Source of the DNA: Pseudomonas viridiflava
GTDB lineage: Bacteria; Pseudomonadota; Gammaproteobacteria; Pseudomonadales; Pseudomonadaceae
Assembly: GCF_900582195.1 (NCBI RefSeq)
Contig: NZ_UTHA01000294.1
Location: 1-64,000, forward strand
Direction: 5' to 3'
DNA length: 64,000 nt
Shown: in pieces, positions 17,126 to 24,713 of the stretch
Layout: every line of letters starts with the position of its first letter
Numbering within the stretch: position 1 is the stretch's first letter
Notes under the pieces: generated by a model
Database searches by the model: none
What the model saw: the letters and a program-made list of their open reading frames with translations, nothing else
Told to the model about the DNA's origin: nothing
Program-made: the position numbers and the translations under genes

Positions 17126-18178
17126 ATGGCTTGCAACCCATTCATTCGCGCCATCAGCCTGACAGGCTTCGATCCATTCGCCCGCTGTCAGGGACTGGAG
17201 CCGAACCGGATGCTGCGCCAGGCGTGTCTGCCTGTCGCGTCACTGCAGCGCCCGGAAGATATCCTGTCCTTTCGCAATTATTGTCGCTTGTTGGCTCAAT
17301 GTCGGCAGCGCTCGAACAACGCATTGTTCGGTCTGGAGTTCGGCCTCCATCAGGGAGTCGACGTCTTCGGTGACATGTTTTTCCTGATTCACAACACCCG
17401 TACCGTCGGCGACGCGCTGCTCGAACTGCGCGCCAATTTCGCCCTGTACAACGGCGCTGCGCATCTCTATCTGGAGATTGCAGACGGTATCGCGTTGCTG
17501 GGTTATCGAGCCGATGAGCAGGAGATCGACGGCCTGGCTCAGGCCGAAGAACTGGCGTGCGGGATCGGTTTACGCCTGATGCAAAACCTGGCCGGCGAAC
17601 AATGGCAACCCGAGGCAATCATGCTCCGCCATGCCCCGCTGGCGGATGAAGGCCTCTATCGGCAGGCACTAAGCATCACGCCGACGTTTTCAGCCGCCCA
17701 CACGGGATTGCTCTTCAACGCCAGTGCGCTGGCGCAGCCGCTAGATTGCGCCAGTGAAGCGCTGCATCAGCTCGTCGCTGAACATTTGGCAGGCATTGAA
17801 CGCCTGTCGACCGGCGCGATGCCGGGCTACGTCAGGCAATTGCTGCGCAATCTGTTGCCCAGCGGACGTGCGACGATCGACAGAGTGGCCGATTGCATGG
17901 CCGTCACCCCAAGATCCTTGCAGCGCCACCTAGCTGAGGAAAACACTTCATTTCAGCAGTTGCTGGACGAGACGCGCCAGCAATTGGTGCGCAAATACCT
18001 GCAGGTTCCAACGATCAGTCTGCCGCAAGTAGCGCACCTGTTGGGCTATGCCGACGTCAGTACATTTTCGCGGGCTTTTCATCGATGGTTTGGTGTCTCG
18101 GTGCTGGAGTGGTGTAGACAGTCCGGAGTGAACAGGCAGCCCTTGTTGCTTCGGAATCGAGTGAAAGAGCGACCTTGA
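17126..18178 (+). CDS. AraC family transcriptional regulator 2 (paralogue of the upstream gene)
   Basis: The product has 350 residues with the same two-domain plan: a PF12625-type ligand domain (NALFGLEFGLHQGVDVFGDM) and a C-terminal helix-turn-helix pair (VTPRSLQRHLAEENTSFQ, LGYADVSTFSRAFHRWFG). It follows AraC 1 by 6 bp, so the two are co-transcribed. The recognition helices differ moderately from AraC 1, so the two may read the same boxes, form mixed complexes, or have diverged targets. The ribosome site before the ATG is weak, consistent with translation coupled to the upstream gene. Confidence 0.83.
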   Translation: MACNPFIRAISLTGFDPFARCQGLEPNRMLRQACLPVASLQRPEDILSFRNYCRLLAQCRQRSNNALFGLEFGLHQGVDVFGDMFFLIHNTRTVGDALLELRANFALYNGAAHLYLEIADGIALLGYRADEQEIDGLAQAEELACGIGLRLMQNLAGEQWQPEAIMLRHAPLADEGLYRQALSITPTFSAAHTGLLFNASALAQPLDCASEALHQLVAEHLAGIERLSTGAMPGYVRQLLRNLLPSGRATIDRVADCMAVTPRSLQRHLAEENTSFQQLLDETRQQLVRKYLQVPTISLPQVAHLLGYADVSTFSRAFHRWFGVSVLEWCRQSGVNRQPLLLRNRVKERP

Positions 18179-18346
18179 GCGTATTTGCACTGAACTGTTT
18201 TGTATTGGATGTCAGCACTTACAGCAAACGGGATGTAGTTAGGGGGAGTAACGGCAAAAAACGGACGCTCGTGACAGGAAGTCATTGCACGAGCCGTCGC
18301 TGACAACGTACCGCATCCGGCCAGCAGTCACCCCTTCTCTTGGGGG

Positions 18347-18374
18347 CCGCTATCGGCCAGAAGCTGACCGTCGG
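18347..18374 (+). repeat. Degenerate intergenic repeat, copy 1
   Basis: The sequence CCGCTATCGGCCAGAAGCTG followed by ACCGTCGG resembles three other intergenic patches in this window (near 19003, 45954 and 46621), all built on ATYGGCC-RRAAGC-GGTCGT. The rest of the 281-bp gap 18179-18459 holds only a TACAAT that may be the -10 of the next gene, at 18432. Confidence 0.4.
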
Positions 18375-18459
18375 CATACTCCCCTCAAAGAACTCCTGAT
18401 CTATAGTCACTGAAGAGTCCATAGGGCGCGGTACAATTCAACTCGCAGGGAGCGTATGA

Positions 18460-18888
18460 ATGACTCGATTGCAAACACTCAAGTTGATTCAGATAGCCAT
18501 TGCCCTTCCAGCCTATACCGTACCTTCAAGCACTACATTCGCCTTCACTCTTTGGTTCACCATCACCTCGACGATCAACCTGCTCACCTCACAATCCTTT
18601 TCAGGTTGGGGGGTGATCCTGTTGTGGCTTCTGCTGTCGCTGTTCTCGCAATGGGCATGCTGGAGCATTTTTTCCGACTCGCTAGAGGACAGTCCCTCTG
18701 TGCAACACCTGCCACTACTTGTACTTGGGGTATTGTTAACACTGATTTTAGGTTTGAGTGCCTGGGTCATTTTTCACATAGGCCTAATCTGGCTTATATG
18801 CGGTACACAAGGCATTGCAGCCGGTGTGCTTTTGATGATCAGTTGTGTGAGAAAAAGACGTCAAACTGGCGACATGCTCAGTGAATGA
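18460..18888 (+). CDS. Small polytopic membrane protein of unknown function
   Basis: The product has 142 residues with four predicted membrane segments at about residues 8-32, 46-70, 86-106 and 108-130, and a basic cytoplasmic tail (RKRRQTGDM). I chose this frame over the ATG four bases upstream because only this one gives a coherent hydrophobic pattern and its ribosome site (GGGAG, 7 bp) fits. A -10-like TACAAT lies at 18432. The gene stands alone between an AraC gene and a DMT transporter. Composition is poorer in GC than its neighbours, which hints at acquisition. No family recognised. Confidence 0.6.
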   Translation: MTRLQTLKLIQIAIALPAYTVPSSTTFAFTLWFTITSTINLLTSQSFSGWGVILLWLLLSLFSQWACWSIFSDSLEDSPSVQHLPLLVLGVLLTLILGLSAWVIFHIGLIWLICGTQGIAAGVLLMISCVRKRRQTGDMLSE

Positions 18889-19002
18889 GTTCATCAGGGT
18901 GTCGCCCCTTTGCTGAGAGTGGAGGCGTAATGCAGATGTTCTCTATCAGCCCATGCAACCGTTCGGGTGCGGTAGCGTCCGGTCAAAAGACGCCACTCCC
19001 GA

Positions 19003-19031
19003 GCGGCTGCTATTGGCCGGAAGCGGTCGTC
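19003..19031 (+). repeat. Degenerate intergenic repeat, copy 2
   Basis: GGCTGCTATTGGCCGGAAGC followed by GGTCGTC matches the motif of the copies near 18347 and 45954. It lies in the 191-bp gap between a membrane-protein gene and the DMT transporter, where I see nothing else. Confidence 0.4.
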
Positions 19032-19079
19032 ATGAGCGTCGGCTCTTATTGGGCCGCACGTATAAGGATCCGAAATAAC

Positions 19080-19979
19080 TCACTCGGTCGAAGGGACGGA
19101 AGCTTTGCTGCCCAAGCGTATGAGTTCATTGGAGAAACACAGGCCGACTATGATCAGCACCGCTCCCGCGTAGAGGCTTTCGCGCGGTACTTCATTGAGC
19201 GCCACAAACGCCAGCAGCGCGGCAAACAGTGGCTCGGTCAATTCCAGCGCTTGTACTTGGGATGGCTTGAGATACTCGATGGCCTTGGTCGTGCAGAAGA
19301 AGCCCAGGATTGTCGGCAGCGTGGCCAACGCCAGCAGCGCGGCGATCGCCATCGGCGACAACTCGCCTATTACAAAACCATCGGCGGCAGCCGGCATCAG
19401 CAAGTACAGGCTGCCAAAGAACAGCAATTGCCGGGTGAAGTGCAGTCCCCCCGACACCCCCATACGCTTCATGGCCACCGAAAAGGCGCCATAGCCGGAA
19501 CCGGCCACGGCGGCGAGCGCAGCACCTTGTAATGTAAAGCCCTGCTGCAAGTCGCCGCCGAAGATCACCGAGATTCCGGCGATAGCCAGTGTCGCGCCAA
19601 CAGTAGCGTTCGCGGTGATCGCATCCTTTAGAAAAATGCGCCCCAGAATGATCGAGGAAATTGACGCGCTGGCCATCAGCACCACCACCACACCTGCCGC
19701 AGCGTAGTGTCGATAGGCGGACGTTTCGAAATGGAACAGCACAAAGATGCCAAGAAACGCGCAGACAGCCGCCTGCGTCCATTTGGTCGATGTCGCCGGG
19801 CGCTTGAGGAAAAACAACAGAATCGAGAGAAGCACGCAACCCAGTACGGTCTTGATGACAGCAACACTGGTAGAGGTGAAACCATTACTCATGAGTATTT
19901 TGCTGAGTACACCGATCGTTGCGTTCAGTGCCGCAGCGGAGAGTGCAAATATGACGCCTTTCCTGAAAGTCGATTGCAT
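19080..19979 (-). CDS. EamA/DMT superfamily transporter
   Basis: I place the start at the ATG at 19979 (MQSTFRKGVIF) because AGGGA lies upstream and the extra 21 residues of the longer frame are basic and unlike the family. The product then has 299 residues and ten predicted membrane helices in two EamA repeats, the normal size for drug/metabolite exporters (RhaT/YdcZ-like group). Such proteins export amino acids or other metabolites, or take up small solutes. The substrate cannot be told. It is monocistronic on the minus strand, with no clear regulator beside it. Confidence 0.85.
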   Translation of the reverse strand: MQSTFRKGVIFALSAAALNATIGVLSKILMSNGFTSTSVAVIKTVLGCVLLSILLFFLKRPATSTKWTQAAVCAFLGIFVLFHFETSAYRHYAAAGVVVVLMASASISSIILGRIFLKDAITANATVGATLAIAGISVIFGGDLQQGFTLQGAALAAVAGSGYGAFSVAMKRMGVSGGLHFTRQLLFFGSLYLLMPAAADGFVIGELSPMAIAALLALATLPTILGFFCTTKAIEYLKPSQVQALELTEPLFAALLAFVALNEVPRESLYAGAVLIIVGLCFSNELIRLGSKASVPSTE

Positions 19980-20107
19980 GGATGACGATCCCTGTCGCTG
20001 AATGGTCGTTCGATTGAAAGCCGCCCTGTATCGACGGCGCAAAGTTTGAGCACACGAGCAGCCGACTAATCCCGATAGAGTGCTATTCGCCTTCGTGTCG
20101 CCAAAGG

Positions 20108-21187
20108 TCAGAGGACCTGGCCCTTGGCTATGCAGTGCGAGTTGACGAACATGGCAGTGTGCTGCAGAGACTGACGTATATCCGGTTTGGCTATTCCATG
20201 TCTGTTGGCAAATTGCTCAACCGCCGCCGTATTAAAACGAGTGGTCTGGATAAAATCCAGGGCTTCGGGTTTTGAATTCAAGAACCTCGCTACGGGAGGA
20301 ATACTCAGTAGCAGCTTCAGTAATCGAAGTGAAATGTGATGCTTGGGAGACTTTAATCCCAACGGTTGTGCAGCCTGTGCCAGGAGCTCTCGCAGGTTTG
20401 GCGTCTGGTCATCAAGCGCCAGCAGTTCCTGACCCACCATGGCAGGATCAACCGCACAAACTGCCACCAGTTCAGCCAGGTAATCGACGGTGACCAGTGG
20501 CAGCCAGTGCCGGGCGGTGCCGGGTACTGCAGTCAACTTGCCCTGCACAAGGTTGCGTATCAGCTCCACCAGCGGCTGACCGTCAAGGATATGCCCCGTG
20601 CGGCTGTGGCCACAGACCGTCGCAGGGTGAACAACAGTAATCTCCCCGCCCTTGGCTGACATGACTTCCAGGGTCGCAAAATGCGCCTCCAGCTTGCTTC
20701 CCTCGTAACCACCGACACGCCGGTAGACGGCAGGCCAATTCGTCCGTTGCGGATAACGAGGATCAATTCCGATGCGTTGTAGATGTTCATGATTTTTCAG
20801 CATGTAGCCGCCGATCATCACTAAGCGGCTTTTTTGCTCAGCCGCTAACAGCGCCACGCGCTTTGCCCCTTCGACGTTCACCGCACGAGAATGCTCCACT
20901 GAAAGCCCCCATGCGAAGTGCGCGCCCAAGTGGAACATGACGCTGGCGCGCCTCAGCACTTCTCGGTCAGCGGCGCTCAGCCCGAGGTTGTCTTGTTCCA
21001 GATCGCCAGCGACGGCGAATACCCGGGTTGCGCACCCGCCCAAATGATCGACTTGCTCGCGCAAGGCCGCCAGTCGCTCCGGGCGACGCATCAACACCCG
21101 AACGGTGTGACCTTTTGCACTCAGGTTCGCCACCAAATGTTGACCGATGAAACCAGTCCCGCCTGTGACAAAGCACTCCACGCTCAT
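20108..21187 (-). CDS. Extended SDR, NAD-dependent epimerase/dehydratase family
   Basis: The product has 359 residues with the GGTGFIG nucleotide loop at residues 9-15 and a catalytic YEGSK (Y-x3-K) near residue 165. The C-terminal region resembles the NAD_binding_4 or 3-beta-hydroxysteroid-dehydrogenase-like group. It probably oxidises or reduces a hydroxyl or acyl group. The substrate is open. The gene has a strong ribosome site (AAGGAG) and is read from a MerR-type promoter divergent from the MerR gene at 21262, so it is presumably induced by that regulator. Confidence 0.8.
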   Translation of the reverse strand: MSVECFVTGGTGFIGQHLVANLSAKGHTVRVLMRRPERLAALREQVDHLGGCATRVFAVAGDLEQDNLGLSAADREVLRRASVMFHLGAHFAWGLSVEHSRAVNVEGAKRVALLAAEQKSRLVMIGGYMLKNHEHLQRIGIDPRYPQRTNWPAVYRRVGGYEGSKLEAHFATLEVMSAKGGEITVVHPATVCGHSRTGHILDGQPLVELIRNLVQGKLTAVPGTARHWLPLVTVDYLAELVAVCAVDPAMVGQELLALDDQTPNLRELLAQAAQPLGLKSPKHHISLRLLKLLLSIPPVARFLNSKPEALDFIQTTRFNTAAVEQFANRHGIAKPDIRQSLQHTAMFVNSHCIAKGQVL

Positions 21188-21219
21188 TTCCCTGCTCCTT
21201 GTTGAAGGTGAGAAATCAA

Positions 21220-21250
21220 GCGTAAACTATCGACCCCACTCTACAGTCAA
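21220..21250 (-). promoter_or_regulatory. MerR-type promoter with long spacer and dyad
   Basis: On the minus strand a -35 TTGACT (21245-21250) is followed by a 19-20 bp spacer containing a dyad (GTAGAGT and AGTTTAC, 21222-21244, five of seven symmetric) and a -10-like TTACGC/TACGCT. An over-long spacer with a central dyad is the mark of promoters untwisted by MerR proteins. The divergent MerR gene starts 11 bp away. Confidence 0.6.
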
Positions 21251-21261
21251 GCGGTGTTTTC

Positions 21262-21654
21262 ATGAAAATCGGCGAACTCGAAGCGCGCAGCGGCGCCAGC
21301 CGTCATACGTTGCGCTACTACGAGCAAATCGGCCTGATCTCACCCCTGCGGCAAACCAACAACTATCGCGTTTACAACGAGCAAACCCTGCAGGATCTGG
21401 ACTTTATCCAGCGCGCGCAAAGCATGGGGTTTTCTCTGGGGGAGATAAGCGAGATTCTGGATGCGCAGCGAAACAAGCTGATCGATTGTGCTGAAGGCGC
21501 GAAGCTGATTGAAAAGAAGATGGCCGACATCAAACAGAAAATCGCCAGCCTCCAAAGCATTTATCGGTATCTGGATGAAGAGCGTGCAACCCTGGAAGCC
21601 AGTGCTGCCAGGCAACTTGAGCTTCAGCAACTGAGCAACTCTGCCAATCATTAA
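21262..21654 (+). CDS. MerR family transcriptional regulator
   Basis: The product has 130 residues. It has an N-terminal winged helix-turn-helix (KIGELEARSGASRHTLRYYE, then QTNNYRVYNE), the QSMGFSLGEISEIL hinge and a long C-terminal dimerising helix from about residue 75. There is no cysteine cluster in the C-terminal part, only one Cys (in LIDCAEGAK), so it is not an obvious metal sensor of the CueR/MerR type and is closer to small-molecule sensors. It is divergent from the epimerase gene and likely activates it. Confidence 0.85.
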   Translation: MKIGELEARSGASRHTLRYYEQIGLISPLRQTNNYRVYNEQTLQDLDFIQRAQSMGFSLGEISEILDAQRNKLIDCAEGAKLIEKKMADIKQKIASLQSIYRYLDEERATLEASAARQLELQQLSNSANH

Positions 21655-21836
21655 ACCAGCCCGTTTTCCCGGCGCATCATGGTGATCATTCCTGGCCGGT
21701 TTCTTTCAGTCACGATGGGCGGAATTCAGGCGTTCAGCTAGACGTGTATACCCATGCACAGCAGATATCAGCAGTCCGGCAACTCGCACCGCGCAGCAGC
21801 TTTCAACGTCAATTCCACGCTGCAGTCTGCCGCGAC

Positions 21837-22307
21837 TCACTCCTCACTCGGGTCGTAACTGTTCACATTGGGCACTTGCAGATGCAGGCGCCCAAGCAAG
21901 TCAATCAGCGTATCGACCTCGGCCGGGGTCAATCCGCTGAGCAGACGCGACTCTCGCTCAAGTGCAACTTTGAGCACGCGGTCATGCAGTTCTTTGCCGC
22001 TGGCCGTCAATCGCACGGTGTAACGCCGTGCATCCTTGGGATCCAGCTGACTGGTGATCCGCCCCGCTGCTTCCAATGTCTGCAATGAACGACTGACAGC
22101 GCTCTTGTCGAGACCTATCGCTTGGCAGATCCGATTGGCGGTGATGTCGGATTCAACCGCCAGCATTGACAACATCCGCCATTCAACCACGCCGATTCCG
22201 AAGTGTTTGCGGTAGCACTGGGAAGCACCGGTGGCGAGTTTGTTCGCCAGGAAAGTCACCAGGCCAGGTACATAACGCGACAGGTTCAGTTGTGTATCGG
22301 TAGGCAT
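21837..22307 (-). CDS. MarR family transcriptional regulator
   Basis: The product has 156 residues with the MarR winged helix: ITANRICQAIGLDKSAVSRS (recognition) and then DPKDARRYTVRLT (wing). It diverges from the reductase/Rieske oxygenase operon at 22591, and a near-perfect 28-bp dyad lies 30 bp before its start. MarR proteins of aromatic catabolism commonly repress oxygenase genes until an aromatic acid or CoA thioester binds. It is therefore the probable repressor of the demethylase-like pair. The effector is unknown. Confidence 0.87.
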   Translation of the reverse strand: MPTDTQLNLSRYVPGLVTFLANKLATGASQCYRKHFGIGVVEWRMLSMLAVESDITANRICQAIGLDKSAVSRSLQTLEAAGRITSQLDPKDARRYTVRLTASGKELHDRVLKVALERESRLLSGLTPAEVDTLIDLLGRLHLQVPNVNSYDPSEE

Positions 22308-22336
22308 CGAGAAAACACCGTAGATCGAAGATCTTG

Positions 22337-22364
22337 TAATTTGGTTGACACCGCAACTAAATTA
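22337..22364. promoter_or_regulatory. MarR operator dyad
   Basis: TAATTTGGTTG and CAACTAAATTA (10 of 11 positions symmetric) are separated by 6 bp. The sequence TTGACA (22345-22350) lies inside and may be a -35 for the plus-strand operon, so binding would block transcription. Confidence 0.7.
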
Positions 22365-22455
22365 TCTGAGGATTCACTCAGCCCAGTATTGCGGACAATG
22401 CGCCGCATGATACGCCGTAGCACAACCTCAAAAAAATAATTAACAGGTCTTGCTT

Positions 22456-22530
22456 ATGAACGCTCCTCACCCGTGCCCTTTCTTGGCACCCATGATTCCC
22501 CAACCTTTCTACGTCTTCTTGCCCGGCTGA
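22456..22530 (+). CDS. Possible 24-residue leader peptide
   Basis: An ATG with AGG 8 bp upstream opens a 24-codon ORF (MNAPHPCPFLAPMIPQPFYV and four more residues), rich in proline, between the MarR operator and the reductase gene. The gap 22308-22590 holds no other candidate. It may be chance. No homologue or regulatory hairpin is evident. Confidence 0.2.
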   Translation: MNAPHPCPFLAPMIPQPFYVFLPG

Positions 22531-22590
22531 TTAGTCACCCGCTCGCCCCTTTCGTTTTTCAGCAGCCACTTCAATGTGGAGGGAGAAGTC

Positions 22591-23544
22591 ATGCTTCAAG
22601 TCAACGTCACCCGCAAGGTCGTTGAGGCCGAGGGTATTTGCAGTTTTGAGCTGTGCGCAGCAGACGGCCGGCCGTTACCACCGTTCAATGCCGGTGCCCA
22701 TATCGACATCAACATTGCCGACGGCCTCACTCGGCAATACTCATTGTGCAATGACTCCAAAGAACGTCATCGCTACGTCATCGGTGTGCTGAAGGATCCC
22801 GCCTCCCGGGGCGGTTCTACCGCGATGCACGACACCATCAGCCAAGGACAGACAATCAGCATCAGCGAACCCCGCAACCTCTTTCCACTCGCGAACTCAG
22901 CCAAGCGCCACCTGCTGTTTGGCGGTGGTATTGGCATTACGCCGATGCTGGCAATGGCCCATGAACTTCATCATCAAGGGGCGGATTTCGAGCTGCATTA
23001 CTGCTTCCGATCCAGCGAGCGTGCCGCGTTTATCCAACACCTGCGACAAGCGCCCTTCGCCAGCCACGTGCATTTGCATGACGACAGCGGATCGCCCGAA
23101 CAGAAACTCAATGCAACCGCCCTCCTCGCCGCGCCAGATACCACGACTCACCTTTACGTGTGCGGCCCCGCCGGTTTCATGAATTTCATCCTCGACACCG
23201 CGCAGGCCGCTGGTTGGCCGGAAGATCGCGTGCACAGAGAGTTCTTCGCCGCCGCACCGGTCGATGCAAGCGCGGATACGCCCTTCGAAGTTCAGCTCGC
23301 CAGCAGCGGGCAGATTTTTTACATCCCCGCCGATCGCACTGTTTTCGAAGTGCTCGATGAGGCGGGGATTGCCATCGAATCATCGTGCGAGCAAGGGGTC
23401 TGCGGCACCTGTGTCACGGGCCTGATCGAAGGGATTGCCGATCATCGCGACCAGTTCATGACCGCTGCCGAACACGCTGCCAACGACCGTTTCACGCCGT
23501 GCTGCTCACGTGCCAAATCGCCCCGCCTGGTATTGGATCTTTGA
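22591..23544 (+). CDS. Phthalate-dioxygenase-reductase/VanB-type oxidoreductase (FMN/NAD/2Fe-2S)
   Basis: The start at 22591 has GGAGGGAG just upstream. The product has 317 residues with a flavin-binding domain (RQYSLCN at about 48-54), an NAD-binding domain (GGGIGITPMLAMAHEL, CGPAGFM) and a C-terminal plant-type 2Fe-2S ferredoxin (CEQGVCGTC plus a distal Cys). This order matches phthalate dioxygenase reductase and the vanillate demethylase reductase VanB. It passes electrons from NADH to the Rieske oxygenase encoded 36 bp downstream. The relation to VanB is by family; the substrate of the pair need not be vanillate. Confidence 0.88.
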   Translation: MLQVNVTRKVVEAEGICSFELCAADGRPLPPFNAGAHIDINIADGLTRQYSLCNDSKERHRYVIGVLKDPASRGGSTAMHDTISQGQTISISEPRNLFPLANSAKRHLLFGGGIGITPMLAMAHELHHQGADFELHYCFRSSERAAFIQHLRQAPFASHVHLHDDSGSPEQKLNATALLAAPDTTTHLYVCGPAGFMNFILDTAQAAGWPEDRVHREFFAAAPVDASADTPFEVQLASSGQIFYIPADRTVFEVLDEAGIAIESSCEQGVCGTCVTGLIEGIADHRDQFMTAAEHAANDRFTPCCSRAKSPRLVLDL

Positions 23545-23580
23545 CCTGAACCGAGCCTCGACCGCTCGCCGGAGAACATC

Positions 23581-24654
23581 ATGACTACCGCTGCCCTGCC
23601 CCTTGCACACGAAATTGCCCCGGCCAATGCGCCAAGTTTCCCGCTCGATCAATGGTACGTCGCGGCCCTGAGCCGGGAACTGAAAGACCAACCCCTTGGC
23701 CGCACGTTACTGAATAAACCGGTGGTGCTTTTCCGCACGGCAGATAACCAGGTCGCCGCGCTGGAGGACCGCTGCTGCCATCGTGCATTGCCGCTGTCCG
23801 GTGGCACAGTGGAGGAACGCGGTTTGCGCTGTGGTTACCACGGGTTGCTGTTCAATGAAGGCGGGAAATGCATCGAAATTCCGGGCCAGGACAAGATCCC
23901 GAGCAAAGCCAAAGTCCCTGCCTACCCTGTCCGGGAGCAGGATCAGATCATCTGGATCTGGTTTGGCAGCCCTGAGCATCCAGAGCCGACATTTGCGCCA
24001 CCGGTCTATGACGTGCACAGCAGCGGCAAATACCTGTTCGACGGTGATGTTTATCACTACAACGCGCCCTATCAACTCATCCACGACAACCTTATGGATC
24101 TCAGCCACCTGGGCTATGTCCATTTGCACACCATTGGCGGCAACGCCAGCATTCATATGAACGCGCAGATGAACGTCGAGGGTGATGATTCGATGGTTCG
24201 GGTGGTTCGCCACATGCCCGGTTCCGTTCCGCCGCCCACCTACACCGCCGCCTACCCGTTCAAAGGCAACATCGACCGTTGGCAGGAGATCGAATTTCAC
24301 ATCAATCACCTGCGCATCTGGACCGGCGCGATAGACGCGGGCACGGATGATCTGAACAACCCGGATCGAGGCGGTTTTCATATGCGTGGTTTCCACGGCG
24401 TAACGCCGGAAACAGACACCACAAGCCACTATTTCTGGACCATGGCTACAAACCCTGAACATGATCCCGAAGCCGTCACAGCCAAAGTTCTGCATCAGAC
24501 GCGATTGACCTTCGACGAAGACAAAGTGGTGATCGAAGCGCAGTACCAGAACATGTGCCGGTTCGGTACGCGCCCGATGATTGATATTCATGTCGATGTC
24601 GGTGCCAACCGTGCCCGCAGAATCATCGAGCGACTGCGCAATAAGACGAGTTAA
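23581..24654 (+). CDS. Rieske non-haem iron oxygenase, VanA-type (demethylase-like)
   Basis: The product has 357 residues. The Rieske cluster ligands are C65-x-H67 and C84-x2-H87 in an otherwise normal motif. The mononuclear iron site is NLMDLSHLGYVH (H176, H181), with the bridging Asp just before. Size and motif match the oxygenase components of vanillate, dicamba and related O-demethylases and monooxygenases. It is co-transcribed with its reductase and faces the arylsulfatase operon convergently. It is probably an O- or N-demethylase or hydroxylase of an aromatic ether. The exact substrate is unknown. Confidence 0.88.
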   Translation: MTTAALPLAHEIAPANAPSFPLDQWYVAALSRELKDQPLGRTLLNKPVVLFRTADNQVAALEDRCCHRALPLSGGTVEERGLRCGYHGLLFNEGGKCIEIPGQDKIPSKAKVPAYPVREQDQIIWIWFGSPEHPEPTFAPPVYDVHSSGKYLFDGDVYHYNAPYQLIHDNLMDLSHLGYVHLHTIGGNASIHMNAQMNVEGDDSMVRVVRHMPGSVPPPTYTAAYPFKGNIDRWQEIEFHINHLRIWTGAIDAGTDDLNNPDRGGFHMRGFHGVTPETDTTSHYFWTMATNPEHDPEAVTAKVLHQTRLTFDEDKVVIEAQYQNMCRFGTRPMIDIHVDVGANRARRIIERLRNKTS

Positions 24655-24664
24655 AAACCTCAAA

Positions 24665-24694
24665 ACAGTGGCGGCGGCCAACGCCGCCCACTGT
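24665..24694 (-). terminator. Terminator of the long minus-strand operon
   Basis: ACAGTGGCGGCG and CGCCGCCCACTGT form a stem with one bulge around CCAA. On the minus strand it is followed by TTTTGAGGTTTTT. It lies between the convergent Rieske oxygenase and arylsulfatase genes. Confidence 0.75.
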
Positions 24695-24713
24695 GTTCAA
24701 AGCCTCTGCCGTG

